Source: Notospermus geniculatus
Taxonomy: Eukaryota; Nemertea; Pilidiophora; Heteronemertea; Lineidae
Direction of reading: 5' to 3'
Length of the DNA: 64,000 nt
Assembly (NCBI GenBank): GCA_002633025.1
Contig: NMRB01000368.1
Location: 89,226 to 153,225, forward strand
Below are positions 1-11,730 of this stretch, piece after piece (positions within the stretch are counted from its first letter, which is position 1; every line of letters starts with the position of its first letter). The notes under the pieces were generated by a model, which was given only the letters and a program-made list of their open reading frames with translations, had not been told where the DNA came from and did no database searches. Position numbers and translations under genes: made by a program.

Positions 1-297
1 ATATGTTATGTATCCTAACTAGATACACCTATGATAAAAATTTGGAGATGATCCAGTCATTAGTTCAGGAGTTATTGCACTTTTTGAGTTTTTGGTTTTG
101 GCCACCTGGAGGCCAAACCAAGAATCGAATCGGACCGAAACTTGGTGTCATAGGTCATCTGACCTAGGGGTATATATGTACCAAGTTTCAGATCAATAGC
201 TCCAGCGGTTACGAAACGTGCCCTGCTAACGGACGACGACGGACGACGACGGACGACGGACGCTGACTGACGACTAAAGCTCACGGGTGAGCTAAAA
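1..297 (+). repeat. Dispersed repeat A, 3' part (cut by window edge)
   Basis: This stretch matches 5694-5975 closely in the same orientation, with differences mainly in the GACGGACGAC-rich part and an extra stretch after TTGGTGTC. Both copies end in the small palindrome AGCTCACGGGTGAGCT. Repeats with this ending are widespread in marine invertebrate genomes (recollection, not checked). I see no coding potential and treat the overlapping short reading frames as chance. Confidence 0.8.
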
Positions 298-744
298 ATG
301 TCAGAGCAAGAGAATCTCAACTTGGGGGGGGGTCTGCTGCTTGAGTCTGCTTAAAGCGATGTGTCAGCCAAAAAAATTGAATGCAAAAGGGGACGAATCT
401 TTGCTTACAAACACCCATTTCCTGCATTCTGATTGGCTGTGAGGGCAATGTTTAAAAACATCATCCTTCTGTTTACAAAACGACTGTCGATTCGCTTTAA
501 CTGCTCAGCGGTTAAAAGTTTGGTTCATGTTTGTTTTTTTTGTGCCTGAACTTCGCCCCGTGCTTCCCCTGGCACAGCTGATGACCGCCTTATGCACTCA
601 CTGCAGTAGGCTCACAGGTAACATTAACCAGACTTTGCTGGTGTCCACGCTCCACACACTGGTTTATGGGGGTTTATATCAGCAAGAAGTAGACGTGGCA
701 AGAATACGGAGTATTTTAAAGAAATCAAACGGTAAACAATAACA

Positions 745-1860
745 TTACATGATTGGGCTACAATCCTTGTTGAGTCAGGATAGGTACCTCATTTGACCTT
801 TTGTCCTTCGGTGGGAAGGGGTTAAGACCACATGACTGACCTACGTAATCCTTGTTGAATCAAGATATATATCTTATTAGACCCATTGGTCTTTGGTTGG
901 AAGGGGTTAACATCACATGATTGGCCTACGATCCTTGTTGAATCAAGATAGGCACCTCATTAGACCCTTTGGCCTTCGGTGGGAAGGGGTTAAGACAAAA
1001 TGGCTGACCTGCAATCCTTGTTGAATCAAGATGGATATCATATTAGACCCTTGGCCTTGGGTAGGAAAGTGTTAACACCACATGATTGGCCTACAATCCT
1101 TGTTGAATCAAGCTAGGTACTTCATTAGACACTTTGTCCTTCGGTTGGAAGGGGTTAACACCACATACTGACCTACGTAATCCTTGTTGAATCAAGATAT
1201 AGATATCTTATTAGACCCTTTGGTCTTTGGTGAGAAGAGGTTAACACCACAATGATAGGCCTACAATCCTTGTTGAATCAGGATATATATCCTATTAGAC
1301 CCTTTTGTCCTTTGGTTGGAATGACTGACCTGCAATCCTTGTTAAATCAAGATAGTTATCTTATTAGACCCATTGGTCTTTGGTTGGAAGGGGTTAACAC
1401 CACATGACTGATATACAATCCTTGTTAAATCAAGATAGATATCTTATTAGACCCTTTGGTCTTTGGTGGGAAGGGGAAGGGGTTAACACCACATGACTGA
1501 CCTACGCAATCCTTGTTGAATGAAGATAGATATATTATTAGACCCTTGGCCTTCGGTGGGAAGGGGTTAACACCACATGACTGACCTACAATCCTTGTTG
1601 AATCAAGATGGATATCTTATTAGACCCTTGGCCTTGGGTAGGAAAGGGTAACACCACATGATTGGCCTACCTTGCTGAATCAATATAGGTACCTCATTAG
1701 ACCCTTTGTCCTTTGGTGGGTGGGTGGGGGTAAACACCACATGACTGACCTACGTAATCCTTGTTGAATCAAGATATAGATATCTTATTAGACCCTTTTG
1801 TCTTTGGCGGGAAGGGGTTAACACTACTACTTAATTGGCCTACAATCCTTGATGAGGCCG
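745..1860. repeat. Minisatellite, about 83-bp unit, about 14 copies
   Basis: The motif ATCCTTGTTGAATCAAG recurs at about 761, 848, 931, 1014, 1096, 1180, 1266, 1335, 1418, 1509, 1591, 1757 and 1845, giving spacings of mostly 82-84 bp. Each unit continues with TTAGACCCTTTGGTC and GGGAAGGGGTTAACACCACA. Two unit flavours alternate in part: one ends ACTGACCTACGTA and the other ATTGGCCTACA, which suggests a higher-order dimer. One unit has a 14-bp deletion (1266-1335) and one a 7-bp AAGGGG duplication near 1475. No gene is seen from 298 to 2160. Confidence 0.95.
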
Positions 1861-2159
1861 AAATTTGATTGGATGTTGGTGATGTTCCATCATGCCTAGC
1901 ACGAATGAAGATAAAAAGTGTGTGCTTGCCAAGAGAGCAGGCGTTGAGGACCCGTAGGTGCAGGGTGCAGAAAGGAAGGATCACTTACAAAAAGAGATGT
2001 AGACGGTGGCGCCCCCGCAGGAAGGAAGGGACCGCTAGCAAGTCCAAGCAGTTACTTTTCACAATAGATTCCAATTATCGGACGGAATATCTATTTTCGG
2101 ACGGACGCATATTCTGAGCTTGTGTACACCACTGATCATGTTACACGAAAAAAAATTAA

Positions 2160-2500
2160 GTATGAACGTCTTTGAATTGCGAGGTCTTTAAAGCGCCACC
2201 CAACGTCTTATTTTTGAACTACGTCTTTGAAACGTGTGAACGTCTTTGAAAGGTGCCACTCAATGTCTTATTTTTGAACTCTATGGCCCGTATTTTAGAA
2301 TGCTCCTCAACATAAAGGAGTTCCTCAAGGCTATTGTTCTCCTGTTGAGAACAATAGCCTTGAGGAACTCCTTTACGTTGAGGAGCATTCTAAAATACGG
2401 GCCTTTGTCTTTGAAAAGTGTCTCAACGTCTTGTTTTGCCAACGTCTTAAAAATGCGGGTTTAACCGCCCATACAGAACAACTTATAACTCCCCGCGCTG
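2160..2500 (+). repeat. Degenerate AACGTCTTTGAA repeat block
   Basis: AACGTCTTTGAA and CGTCTTATTTTTGAACT recur several times and the block ends with TTTAACCGCCCATA. A similar block at 28900-29170 has CGTCC/GTCCTCGTTTT repeats and also ends TTATAACCGCCCATAAG, so the two are probably one repeat family. The palindrome at 2285-2403 sits inside it. Confidence 0.5.
2285..2403. repeat. Near-perfect palindrome, 57-bp arms, 5-bp loop
   Basis: The left arm (2285-2341) starts GGCCCGTATTTTAGAATGC and the right arm (2347-2403) is its reverse complement with only one or two mismatches. The loop is CTGTT at 2342-2346. It could be a foldback element or an old head-to-head duplication. A related motif (GTATTTTAGAATGTTCCTTTA) occurs at 4313 without the second arm. 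Confidence 0.95.
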
Positions 2501-3327
2501 AGGCGCGGGGGAATAATCTTATCTAAAAGGGTGAGTAGTTTAAAGTATCCAAATATGAGTTCAGGACAAGGTCTACAACATTTTTGTATATTTCTACATT
2601 CTGCACTGGACGAACTACAACGAACTACTACAAGATACTCCAATACGGTGCTACCATCTATCGGCAAACTGGAGAACCTTCGACATGGACAGTGGGCCAA
2701 GAAAGGACTATCTAAACGACTGTTACATTGATATCTACGAATTTAGGTTCTCAATAAAGCGACCAGTACAGTCTACATGATTCATTTTTTCGATGTTTCA
2801 TGTTAGTTACCTCTGTCCCTCCTCTAGAGCGTGGAAAACGATAAACAGAAAAGGAGGAAAGTCAAAAGTTCTAGATTACAACATGACTAGTCTACAACAG
2901 CAATGGCTGCCCCCAGTGTCCAGCATGCAGTGTCACTTTGCACTTTTCAGTGTTTAGCTCGTGCCTTTTTTGTTTTGAAACATCGCTAAGGAGAGTGGAT
3001 AACGGTGCTCTGTTATGAGATTATTCTGTTTGTATATTGATTGATCTTGTAAACAGCAGGCCGAAGCACGGAGCAACGCCGGCGCTGATTGGCCCCCGCT
3101 GATTACATCATTTTTGTGCTGCCAGCATGCGGTAAATCGGCGGGAATCTGGCTATGGTAAGCAGTGTCTGTGAACGGCAGGTATGAATGAGAAGACACTG
3201 CGCAAGGAGTGTAAGCGACAATATGCTGTATCGATAGGTTGAACAAGCAATTATTACATTTCGTTTATACATGTATCAATAAGCCGAACTTAAGACTGGC
3301 GATTCGTAGGAAACAACTGACAAAATA

Positions 3328-3468
3328 GGGAGGTTTAGAAATCAAACGATAAACGTAAACGTTAACACAACGTTATTTTTGTACCGAAAATGCAATCCGG
3401 TGAGTGGGTAGTATGCAAAATAACGTTGTCGTAAAGTTTACGTTTATCGTTTGATTTCTCCACCTCCC
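3328..3468. mobile_element. MITE family 1, copy 1 (141 bp, TA duplication)
   Basis: The ends are inverted copies of GGGAGGTTT...AAATCAAACGATAAACG and the element is flanked by TA at 3326-3327 and 3469-3470. A second copy in opposite orientation is at 28644-28792. The TA duplication and short size fit a non-autonomous Tc1/mariner-type element (inference). Confidence 0.9.
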
Positions 3469-3490
3469 TAATGGTGCAAGCGGTTCTCAC

Positions 3491-3691
3491 GTGGACTCAC
3501 TACGGCGCGCTATATGCATGATATTTGTAAGGGTCGTGTCAAAATCATTAGTACAAACTGACCCAAACTGGGATGTGATACATTCGCCGAAGATGGATCA
3601 CCCTATTTCAGAGGGACTTTCAAGGACCTTCTTCGCCCTGCTAACGTCCGCTGTGGAGTTGTCGTACATGATGGCAGGTAGAGGACAATGA
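3491..3691 (+). pseudogene. Relic of a PAN/apple-like exon
   Basis: The translated stretch SKSLVQTDPNWDVIHSPK (about 3539-3592) matches SKSFVQTDPSWDQISPPK in the exon at 22073-22585. After ISEG the match continues only in another frame (C-G-V-V-V-H-D-G against C-A-V-L-C-H-N-D-G), so this copy carries a frameshift and has lost conserved cysteines. It is a decayed duplicate of the PAN-like exon; no matching downstream exon is seen. Confidence 0.5.
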
Positions 3692-4229
3692 AAGGGGCAC
3701 AGACCTACACTGCCTCTCGTATGTATTTACGCAGCCATTAATACCATTCTGAAAAGAGGGTGAAACTTCCATTTTATTGGCCGTACAAACTTCAGGCTTC
3801 CACTCTACTAGGTGTACCTATCAGGCCTATGGTCAAAATCAAATTTGCCACAAAATCTTATGAAAAATATCATATCTCAATTTTTGATATTTTCTTGATT
3901 TTTCAAATTTCATGATATTTAGGAAAGATTTTTTTCACACCATTTCTTCAAAAAAGAAATAACAATTCATATGCTTCTAAATGCATATCAAATGAATAGT
4001 CATCAAAATTGAGGCCTTAAAATTTTAGTGACAGTTTGGCATTACGTTTTCTTTGCCACTGTCTGAATTCCAGTTCTCACCCCGATATGCTCGGCAAATC
4101 GGGGTAAGGATTATCAACGCAGTATGTTTATTTTTGACGGATAAACTTAGTTTTATGGAATAACTGGACATTTCAATGCAGAAACTTACATTTTTGCCGA
4201 TAAAATGTATGGTATAAAACCAGGTTTTT

Positions 4230-4293
4230 TGTCATAAAATATAGGTTTTTGACAAAAGGTAAGTTTTTTGAAAAAAACCTATATTTTATGACA
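4230..4293. repeat. Hairpin-forming inverted repeat
   Basis: CATAAAATATAGGTTTTT is followed after about 20 bp by AAAAACCTATATTTTATG. No duplication or second copy was seen. The surrounding 3700-4570 has no recognisable gene; it contains AT-rich sequence and a stretch (4311-4510) with repeated GGAATTCCTTT motifs. Confidence 0.7.
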
Positions 4294-4574
4294 GAAGAAA
4301 CTAAGGCTGGTATTTTAGAATGTTCCTTTATTTTGGTCAAAAGTCAGCCTTTCATGTAGCCTTTGGGGAAGGTCTTCTTTCATAAGGTCGACTTTTGAGT
4401 TTACGTTTTTAGAACTGACCTTAAGTAATTCCTTTATCGAGGAATTCCTTTAGTGAAAGGCCGACTTTACGAGAGCTTTCCAAAGGAATTCCTTTTGAAA
4501 GGCCAACCTTAAACCAATTATCTCCTCAGAATAGAATGATAACTGATGTAACAGACTTTTATTGCCATAAGATG

Positions 4575-4713
4575 AGGCGAGGAGGATTAGAGCAAAAAAG
4601 GGGGAAAAGGGGAGGAAAAAACAAAACCTAGACCCTGCAGCTGCTCCTGCAGTCATACAGGGCAAGGTTTTTCCTCCCCTTCCCCCCTTTTTTGCTCTAA
4701 TCCTCCTCGCCTT
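4575..4713. repeat. Inverted repeat, 46-bp purine/pyrimidine arms
   Basis: The left arm AGGCGAGGAGGATTAGAGCA (from 4575) is almost all purine. Its reverse complement ends at 4713 with TGCTCTAATCCTCCTCGCCT. The spacer is about 46 bp. The arms differ by a few bases. It may be a foldback element; no target duplication is clear. Confidence 0.85.
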
Positions 4714-4984
4714 ATTCTTCTCATTCCTCAGTGATTTGCATTATCCATTCTGTTTTTTCCTGCAAATCTGGAAGTTGACTTCCTTTATATTCCTTTACTT
4801 TGTGTTGACCTTTGTGCATCTTTTCGCTTTGTTGCGTGTTATGTATTACACATGTCATTTTCATTAATTTATAAACTTTCTTTCAGCCAAATGAAGCTCT
4901 GCGCCAGTTGCCTAAACTCTGGTCAGGCTGGGCAGCCCTGCAGTTATTCAATCCTTTTCTTTCAGCTAAATTAGTTTCTCCTTA

Positions 4985-5225
4985 ATTGTCCAGCGGCCAC
5001 CCGTGGGGCTTGGTCGCTATTCTTTCCTTAATTGCTTGTTTGTCCTGTCTACACAGGTTATGTAGTTCTGCATTCGGGTTTCAGCTCAGTCGTTTCTAGA
5101 GTTTCAGATTGTAAAGTTCCACTTGAAAAAGACCCGGGTTGGGGTCGAAAATTCGTGAATTCTGGAGATTGACTTCTTGCTTATTATCATTTTGTGTGTC
5201 AATTTTGTGCTTTTCTGTATCGAAG
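4985..5225 (-). repeat. Dispersed repeat B, reverse copy
   Basis: This is the reverse complement of 25165-25400 and contains the shared core seen also at 7247-7337: CTCCAGAATTCACGAATTTT, CGACCCCAACCGGGGTC, TTTTTCAAGTGGAACTTTAC. Hairpins of the type GACCCC..GGGGTCGAAA are common near Penelope-like retroelement ends in invertebrates (recollection), but no reverse transcriptase is visible here. Confidence 0.8.
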
Positions 5226-5384
5226 GATATAGAGGTATTCATTCACCATACAAGGATGAATGCTATGCAACCAAATATGTGCACTTCAGAGGCGAATGTC
5301 AAAGAAGAAATCAAATATTTTGGGTACCATACGGCTACGGGGGGAGTTGTCAGGTGTGTAAAGTGTTTGAAGATCTCACAAAAC

Positions 5385-5975
5385 CGAAGGTAAAGGTAAA
5401 GGTGTAAAGGTCATCTAGAGGGAGGTAAATATCAAGTTTGAGCACTCTGGGTCAAGCCGTTTCAGAGTTATAGCACTTGGATGATTTTCAGGTTACGGCA
5501 CCTGGCGGCCATATTGGATGTGACGTCCGATCGGGCCGAAACTCGGTATTTTTTTAGGTACCCCTCTAATACATGTTTATGCAAGATATGAAGTCGCTCG
5601 GTGAAACAATGAGGAACTGTGTGGCAGGTTCGTTACTTTTGTCGAACTTTGACCTCTGTGACCTTGAAAAGTAGGTCAAATCAAAAACCCGTTATATATG
5701 TTATGTATTCTAATTAGATACACCTATGATAAAAATGTGGAGATGATCCAGTCATTAGTTCAGGAGTTATTGCACTTTTTGTTTTCTTGGTTTTGGCCAC
5801 CTGGAGGCCAAGCCAAGAATCGAATCGGACCGAAACTTGGTGTCGTAGGGGTATATATGTACCAAGTTTCAGATCAATAGCTCCAGCAGTTACGAAACGT
5901 GCCCTGCTAACGGATGCCGACGCCGACGGACGACGGACGCTGCACCACGACAAAAGCTCACGGGTGAGCTAAAAA
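5385..5975 (+). repeat. Dispersed repeat A, longer copy
   Basis: It begins with AGGTAAAGGTAAAGGT-like hexamers and ends with the AGCTCACGGGTGAGCT palindrome. Its last 280 bp match 1-297. It is noncoding. The element at 13607-13760 starts with a related AAGGTC tandem hexamer. Confidence 0.8.
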
Positions 5976-6063
5976 GGATGTGTGAAAGTATGCTATGCAA
6001 GCACTGGACATGAGGCAGATGACCCCATATGGGGAGCATAAATTAATTTATTGGAAATTGTCA

Positions 6064-6113
6064 GTGGTGTTACCCTATCATCTGGTAACACCACTAGTGG
6101 GCAACACCACTGA
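6064..6113. repeat. Hairpin beside a BEL/Pao relic
   Basis: AGTGGTGTTACC is followed by GGTAACACCACT, then GGGCAACACCACTG. It lies just left of the BEL/Pao fragment. It could be part of a foldback sequence; no LTR pair was found. Confidence 0.6.
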
Positions 6114-6226
6114 CGTGAAAGCCTGCGGTGCTCGTGAAAGATGTAACGATTTGGGAAAGGTTGTATAAATTTATTTTATTGCATCTAGATAGCTGGATCA
6201 TATTTTTAGACAATGCCAAGACTGAG

Positions 6227-7048
6227 TTAAGAGCTGCGAAAAAGCAGCGGCTTTGCCGCATAAGGAGGGGTGCTGATCCAGAACACAGCGCAAAGGTCAG
6301 AGTGGTATTTGACGGTAGTGCCAGTTGCGAAGGGGAGAGTTTGAACAAGCACCTTCTACAGGGCCCAGATTTAAACAACAACTTAGTCGCAATTTTGTGT
6401 ACGTTTAGAAAGGGTCTGATTGGTATATGTTGTGATATAGAGGGAATGTTCCACCAGGTCTCTGTGGATAAGGACTGTAGGAATTTATTGCGCTTTTTCT
6501 GGTGGGACAGGGGTGACACTGAGAAACAACCCTCTGTTTTCCGTATGACACGACATCTCTTTGGCGCTACTAGCTTTCCCTCTGTTGCCAAGTTTACCCT
6601 GAACACTGCTGCTAACCAACTTGAGACCAAATACGGGAAGTTAGCTGCCGATTTTGTACGCAATGATCATTACGTTGATGACGGAGTGACCTCAGTGGAC
6701 TCAACAACAGATGCTCTCGAGCTTGTAAGTAAGGCACCGCAACTATGTAAAGAACGTGGTTTCAGGGCTCACAAGTTTTTATCAAATGATCGGAAGGTTT
6801 TGGAAAGCATTCCATTGTCAGAAAGAGGGAAAAGTATCCAGGAGTTGGATTTGAGGCAGGACGACCTACCAATTGAGCGGACACTCGGAATCCAGTGGCA
6901 CATACAGTCGGACTCCTTCCAATTCTCTGTTAACTTGAAGGACAAGCCATTAACCCGTCGAGGCATCATGTCGACTGTTGCTTCCATTTTTGATCCCCTG
7001 GGTTTAGTGTCTCCGGTGATTCTGAGAACCGAAACTGGAACAGGCTGA
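6227..7048 (+). pseudogene. BEL/Pao retrotransposon reverse transcriptase fragment
   Basis: The open frame encodes part of a BEL/Pao polymerase. Seen in order: VRVVFDGSAS (about 6296), motif A as DIEGMFHQV with its Asp, FGATSFPSVAKFTLN, the catalytic box HYVDDG (about 6668), the connection region, and the family hallmark SIFDPLGLVSPV near 6990. It then stops. A full BEL/Pao element would have gag, protease, RNase H and integrase plus two LTRs; none of these is present, so this is a truncated fossil with a still open RT frame. RT copies RNA into DNA for retrotransposition in the cytoplasm or capsid. The true start is unknown; homology begins around 6290. Confidence 0.92.
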
Positions 7049-7246
7049 GGCCTTGACTTCAGACAATGTATCAGTTATATATGTCATGATGATATTGTGA
7101 GGCCTACAAGCATTGGTAGCCTGGATGCCCCCAGTGGTTAGTGAGACCACAGCTAGCACTAATTCATTGTGACGAGGTTGATCATCATCTCATGATCAAT
7201 GCATGCTCCATAGACTGTTCAAATCTATCTATTTGAATGATGTAAT

Positions 7247-7337
7247 AAGCAAGAAGTCAATCTCCAGAATTCACGAATTTTCGACCCCAACCGGGGTCTT
7301 TTTCAAGTGGAACTTTACAATCTGAAACTCTAGAAAA
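7247..7337 (+). repeat. Dispersed repeat B, short copy
   Basis: The core GCAAGAAGTCAATCTCCAGA ... GGGGTCTTTTTCAAGTGGAA ... AAACTCTAGAAAAGAC is shared with 25198-25290 in the same orientation and 4985-5225 in reverse. The 7050-7840 interval shows nothing else supportable. Confidence 0.85.
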
Positions 7338-7842
7338 GACGGGTTATCCCAGGCCGTCACACATTTATACCAGGCCTCCCTTTGTGGACTTTGGTGGCAT
7401 TTTTCCAAGTCCAAAAAACTAACAACAAACTGTAAACTTCCTACATTTGTTCATGTATTATGGTATGTGTGTATCTAGTAAGGATACATGGCACACTGTG
7501 CAGGTTTTTAATTCGAGTTCTTTCAACATTAGATGGACCAAAGTTAGACATTATGATTAGGTTGCATTTTTTTCCCAGAGAGCATTAGAAAACAAACATG
7601 TTAAACATGCCACAGACAAAGACATCAACAAGGTTTACGGGTGCCAGAGACACACACACAGCCATTTAGTCATATGATTTGCTCCGCTGACCTTTGGTCA
7701 GCTGAGCTAAAAATGCAGAAGGTGGTGGACAAGGAGTCCACATTCCAAAAGCAGTTCCATGACCTGAGTGCAGAGGTTTTGGAGCATTTGAACCTTGTTG
7801 TGAATGACCCAAAGTTATGCACCGGTCAATGACAACTCTGTA

Positions 7843-8878
7843 CCCCCCCCCCCCCATCAGGGGTCGACGCTAATGGGACGCCGAATTAGCGTCGCATCCT
7901 GAGGTTTCAAAACTTTCCCTAGCGTCGAGTGCCTGACGAACTGAGAAAAAATCAGCAGTGAATTTTCGTCGAACGTCTGAAATAAAGATAAATGATGTTC
8001 GGTGAATTCCTGTCGAAACACCGTCGCATGTCTGGCGATCGCGATCAGTCATCCAAACAACCACGCTTTTCCAGTCTCGATCTCGTTTTCAGCATCATCT
8101 CGCATTCGGCGACTCTGAGCACATAGCTTCCAACATCAGAAATGGTCATCAGTAAAATTTTCAATATTTTCCCAAGTTTACAGTATGGCACCCCCAATCC
8201 GTAAGATAAGAGGCGGGAACATGAGAAATAGATGCCATACTACCTACGTCGGTATCAACCACGTGACCAGCAATCGCCATGACAAGCACATGGCATGATC
8301 GCATCTGCCATTGTTTTCCCTCCCCACGACAAAAGCGGAGTCATCACCAGATCAGCTGGGTGCCAGATATTACATGGAACAGCTAAGATAGCTCGTAGAT
8401 TCTCTGCTAGTAGGGGGGGTTCAGGTTGATATAAATCAGGAACTACGGAGTGATCAACAGGAAATGAAATGGGGTTCTCACTTGTTTATAGTTTGTTTTT
8501 TCGTAGTTTTTGTTAGACTAACAGTAAAAACATGGTGAAGGGATAAAAAAACGTAAAAGCTACGGCGAAATCGTAAAGGTTGGCAGCTATCACGGTCATG
8601 CTATTACTCCAACCCAGCCATGGGAACAAGTCTATTCAAAAGTTTTTAAAAAAAACGGTTTTGAATAAACACAAAGTGGGACATTGCGTAGAATTCCTGG
8701 CGTTCCGCGTTCCGACAAGTGAAAAAAGGTGATGCTTTGAACCTCAAAAAAGAAGAAGCAGTGAATTCCTGGAGCGAGGATATTGTGCTCTGGGTGAAAA
8801 AATGTCGATTCCTGGACGACCACTTTTTTCCCAGACGTCGAATAAATGTCGAATGTCTGATGGGGGGGGGGGGGGGGG
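7843..8878. mobile_element. About 1-kb element bounded by poly-C and poly-G
   Basis: The left end is a C run then CATCAGGGGTCGACG (7843-7870). The right end is GTCGAATGTCTGATG followed by a G run (8850-8878), so the ends are inverted. Subterminal sequences are rich in TCGTCG/CGACGA and GAATTCCTG. The G run is capped by an N at 8879, suggesting the run length is unresolved. No transposase is seen; probably a non-autonomous DNA element. Confidence 0.6.
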
Positions 8879-9184
8879 NTTCTCCAGGGCTGAGGCTGAA
8901 GAAGCATTAGTAGCCCTGGAGGATAAATCTACAATAAATTTACAGAGTCTTTTTGGCGGGAGATACATACTACTAACAAAAATATATATATACATGTATA
9001 AGGTGAGATTATAAATGATACGATTAATGAAAAAAGGAGAACATGGAGAAAGAGAGAGAAAAAGAAATAATAGTAAAATAAAATTTTAGGGAAATTCAGA
9101 GGCGTGGTAGATGACAGGTTGCAGTGAAAGCTGGGTGATTATTCTTCTGAGCTTGAGGGATTGAAAGGGGGAGAGTACATTCAG

Positions 9185-10453
9185 TTAGATAAGATGCTTG
9201 ATTTCACAGAGGAACAATCCTACTCTTTCAATAACTTTTGTATTTGTTGCGTGAGACAAATCTTTATTACCATGGGTCAAAATTTGCAACCTGTCATCCA
9301 GCCGCCTGTAATTGTTGTAGACAGTAAGGAATAATGGCAGCTCACCAAGGTCATTAAAAAGAGAAGCACGACTATCATTGACCAGAGGGCAATCAAAGAA
9401 GAGGTGTTTAGTATTCTGATTCCTGAATCCACAGCTACAAGAAGGATCATTAACGGTTGTAAAATTGTGTGAATATAGGTGGCTTTTAAAAATAAGGTCA
9501 CACCTTGTTCTATTCAAAGGAATTTCAGATTGACGACTCATATTCATTTTGGTTGTGACTAAACGATCCTTTTTTCCAATTAAAAAAGTTATAATTTTAT
9601 ATTTAAATAAGTTTCTAGAATAACAGGATTGAATATCAGAAGATAAGGAACACCACTGCTTGATTGATCTGGGAACTGTGGACTTAGCAAACCGAGATGA
9701 CATTGTACGCGGGAGAACGTAGGGTCTAGGATTTCTCAAACGGTTATCTCTATTGGGGTTTCTGTATTGAAGAAAGTTGTCTAGTACGTATGATGGAAGT
9801 AGGCCATGTTCAGCGTCATACATCAGTACATAGCATTTTTCGCTTCTTCGAACTTCAAGTGAAGCCCAACCTAAACATTTATAAACCTTCATGCGATTAC
9901 TACCCCAAATGCATCCACTCACTAAAAGAGCGGCCCGATAGTGGATCTGATCTAATTTGGAGAGTAAGCTACAATTTGCAGAGGCAAACAGGATCGACCC
10001 ATATTCCAGGTAAAGTAAAATAAACGATAAATATAATCTCTCCAGGTGTTTTGATTGCAGTTTCCCCTGTAAAGTTTTCAAAGGATTTAAAAGGTTATTG
10101 CATCTAGTAATTATTTCGGTAAGATGATCATCGAAGGTCAATTTAGCATCCAAGATTACACCAAGATGTTTATGTGACTGGCCCCGCGGAAGGGGACTGT
10201 TGTTTTTAAAATTTAAAACAGAAAAATTCCTAACAGCTCGATTAATAGGGTGAAAAATTACCTCTTTACATTTCTCCGCTTTAAATACAAGTTTCCACTG
10301 ATTGGACCAACTGGATAATCTGTCTAAGTCTTCTTGTAATAGTGTGGTAGACACCAGTGTATCTTGGTTGAAACTAACAGGTAGAAATAGAGAACAATCA
10401 TCAGCATAGATGTACAGGCGGCATTTTTGGACCTGATCACTTAAGTTAATCAC
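9185..10453 (-). mobile_element. 5'-truncated non-LTR retrotransposon (jockey/CR1-like RT)
   Basis: One 422-residue frame covers the C-terminal half of a LINE polymerase. Near its N terminus is the RT catalytic box IYADDCSLF. Then come SSWSNQWKLVFKAEKCKEVI, KHLGVILDAKLTFDDH (motif D/E region), the thumb with LYLSFILLYLEYGS, and a C-terminal Cys/His cluster (CSCGF..NTKHLFFDCPLV). RT motifs 0-A and any endonuclease are missing, as expected for 5' truncation during target-primed insertion. The frame has no internal stop, so the insertion is fairly young. The 9014-9184 stretch is probably its 3' untranslated end. Confidence 0.9.
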
Positions 10454-11350
10454 TCAAATCTCAGTGATATGTGATCGCTCAGCCAAAACGACACTGTATG
10501 ATTAGAGTCCCTTCCAAGGCATAAAATAAACCTAAATATTATTGGTTCACGTGGGCCTATAGTCCCTTTAAGTGACCATTATATTGGGTCCAAAATGAGC
10601 TTTCGACGCAATTTTCGGCACTAAATCATTATCGGCTTTCAAAACATTAAGCTGGTATATGTTACTTTTTATGCCTAGTAGTGTCCGGGCTAATGATAAA
10701 ACCGATTAGTTTGCGATTAATATGTTTTTTCGGGCATTTTGTGGTTTTTACCGATTTCATAATTAAGAAATGATTCTGATTGGTTAAAATTGGTTTACAT
10801 AGGCTCCCCTATTTACCGACGGAGTCCGAAAGTGGGGCAGAGGCTGATGAGCACACAATCAATCTCGGGCTCACGGGCGGACGAGCAAATACCTATATGA
10901 TGGTTTGTGTAATTAGTTTTATCTCGATGTGGCGCCGAGGTTGAGAAGCACGTGGATTTGTATTTAGAAGTGGATTTATATTTAGAAGTGGTTTGAAGTC
11001 AGTCTCTATCTTTAGCCATGGTGCAAGATGGGGTGTTCATGAGTGTTTTCATAATGTTTATTAGGACGAGCCGTGGATTATCACTCACCCTTTTTGTGCG
11101 AGTACTCGGTTGGGCTTGTTTTGTTTGATCATGATGGAGAGGGAGGGTTGCTTTGTTTACTTTTTCAGTCGGTGTGTTGGCCTGAATTGAATGCACTTTG
11201 CGTAGGCTATGACAACTTCTGTTCATTGGACTGTTTAGTGTATTAGGTTGAGCACTTTGTGCTCTTGTTTCGAAGGCAGTTTTGTGTGTTTGTGCGAACA
11301 TTCTTTATTTCAAACTCTTTCCACGTGAACCATATACGCCGCCAGGCTTG
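10454..11350. other. No gene recognised
   Basis: I find no convincing exon. Short frames lack domain or splice support. AT-rich unique-looking sequence. Confidence 0.5.
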
Positions 11351-11359
11351 TTATCAATG

Positions 11360-11730
11360 GGGAACCGGAGGAACTAACGTCACGACGTGGCGCTGTGAGC
11401 AGTGCGACCGAATTTTCTTTTTTCTAACGTTATTTCCATTTATTTCTGGTGTGAAAAGCACCCGTTTGTTTCGGTCGCCTGGCATTAAAATTTACACCAT
11501 CTTGTAGCAGATGAAAATGTCTACATTTTGCGGTGCTTTTTTTTCCTTAAAATGAAGACATAGATGACGATTTCGGCAACGTCTTCTCAATTTTCCTGTA
11601 GAAAATGTACAGCTGATTTTTTCATGACGTAGCGTCAACACATAAAACGACGTCAATGACGTCGTTTTGGTCGCACTGCTCGCAGCGCCGACCTGTCGGG
11701 ATTTCCGGCACGCGGGTTCCTCATTGTAAT
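11360..11730. repeat. Probable foldback element
   Basis: GGCGCTGTGAGCAGTGCGACC at 11391-11411 is inverted, with one mismatch, at 11669-11689. Weak outer symmetry (GAACC.GAGGAA against TTCCTCATTG) suggests a MITE of about 370 bp. No duplication is clear. Confidence 0.45.
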
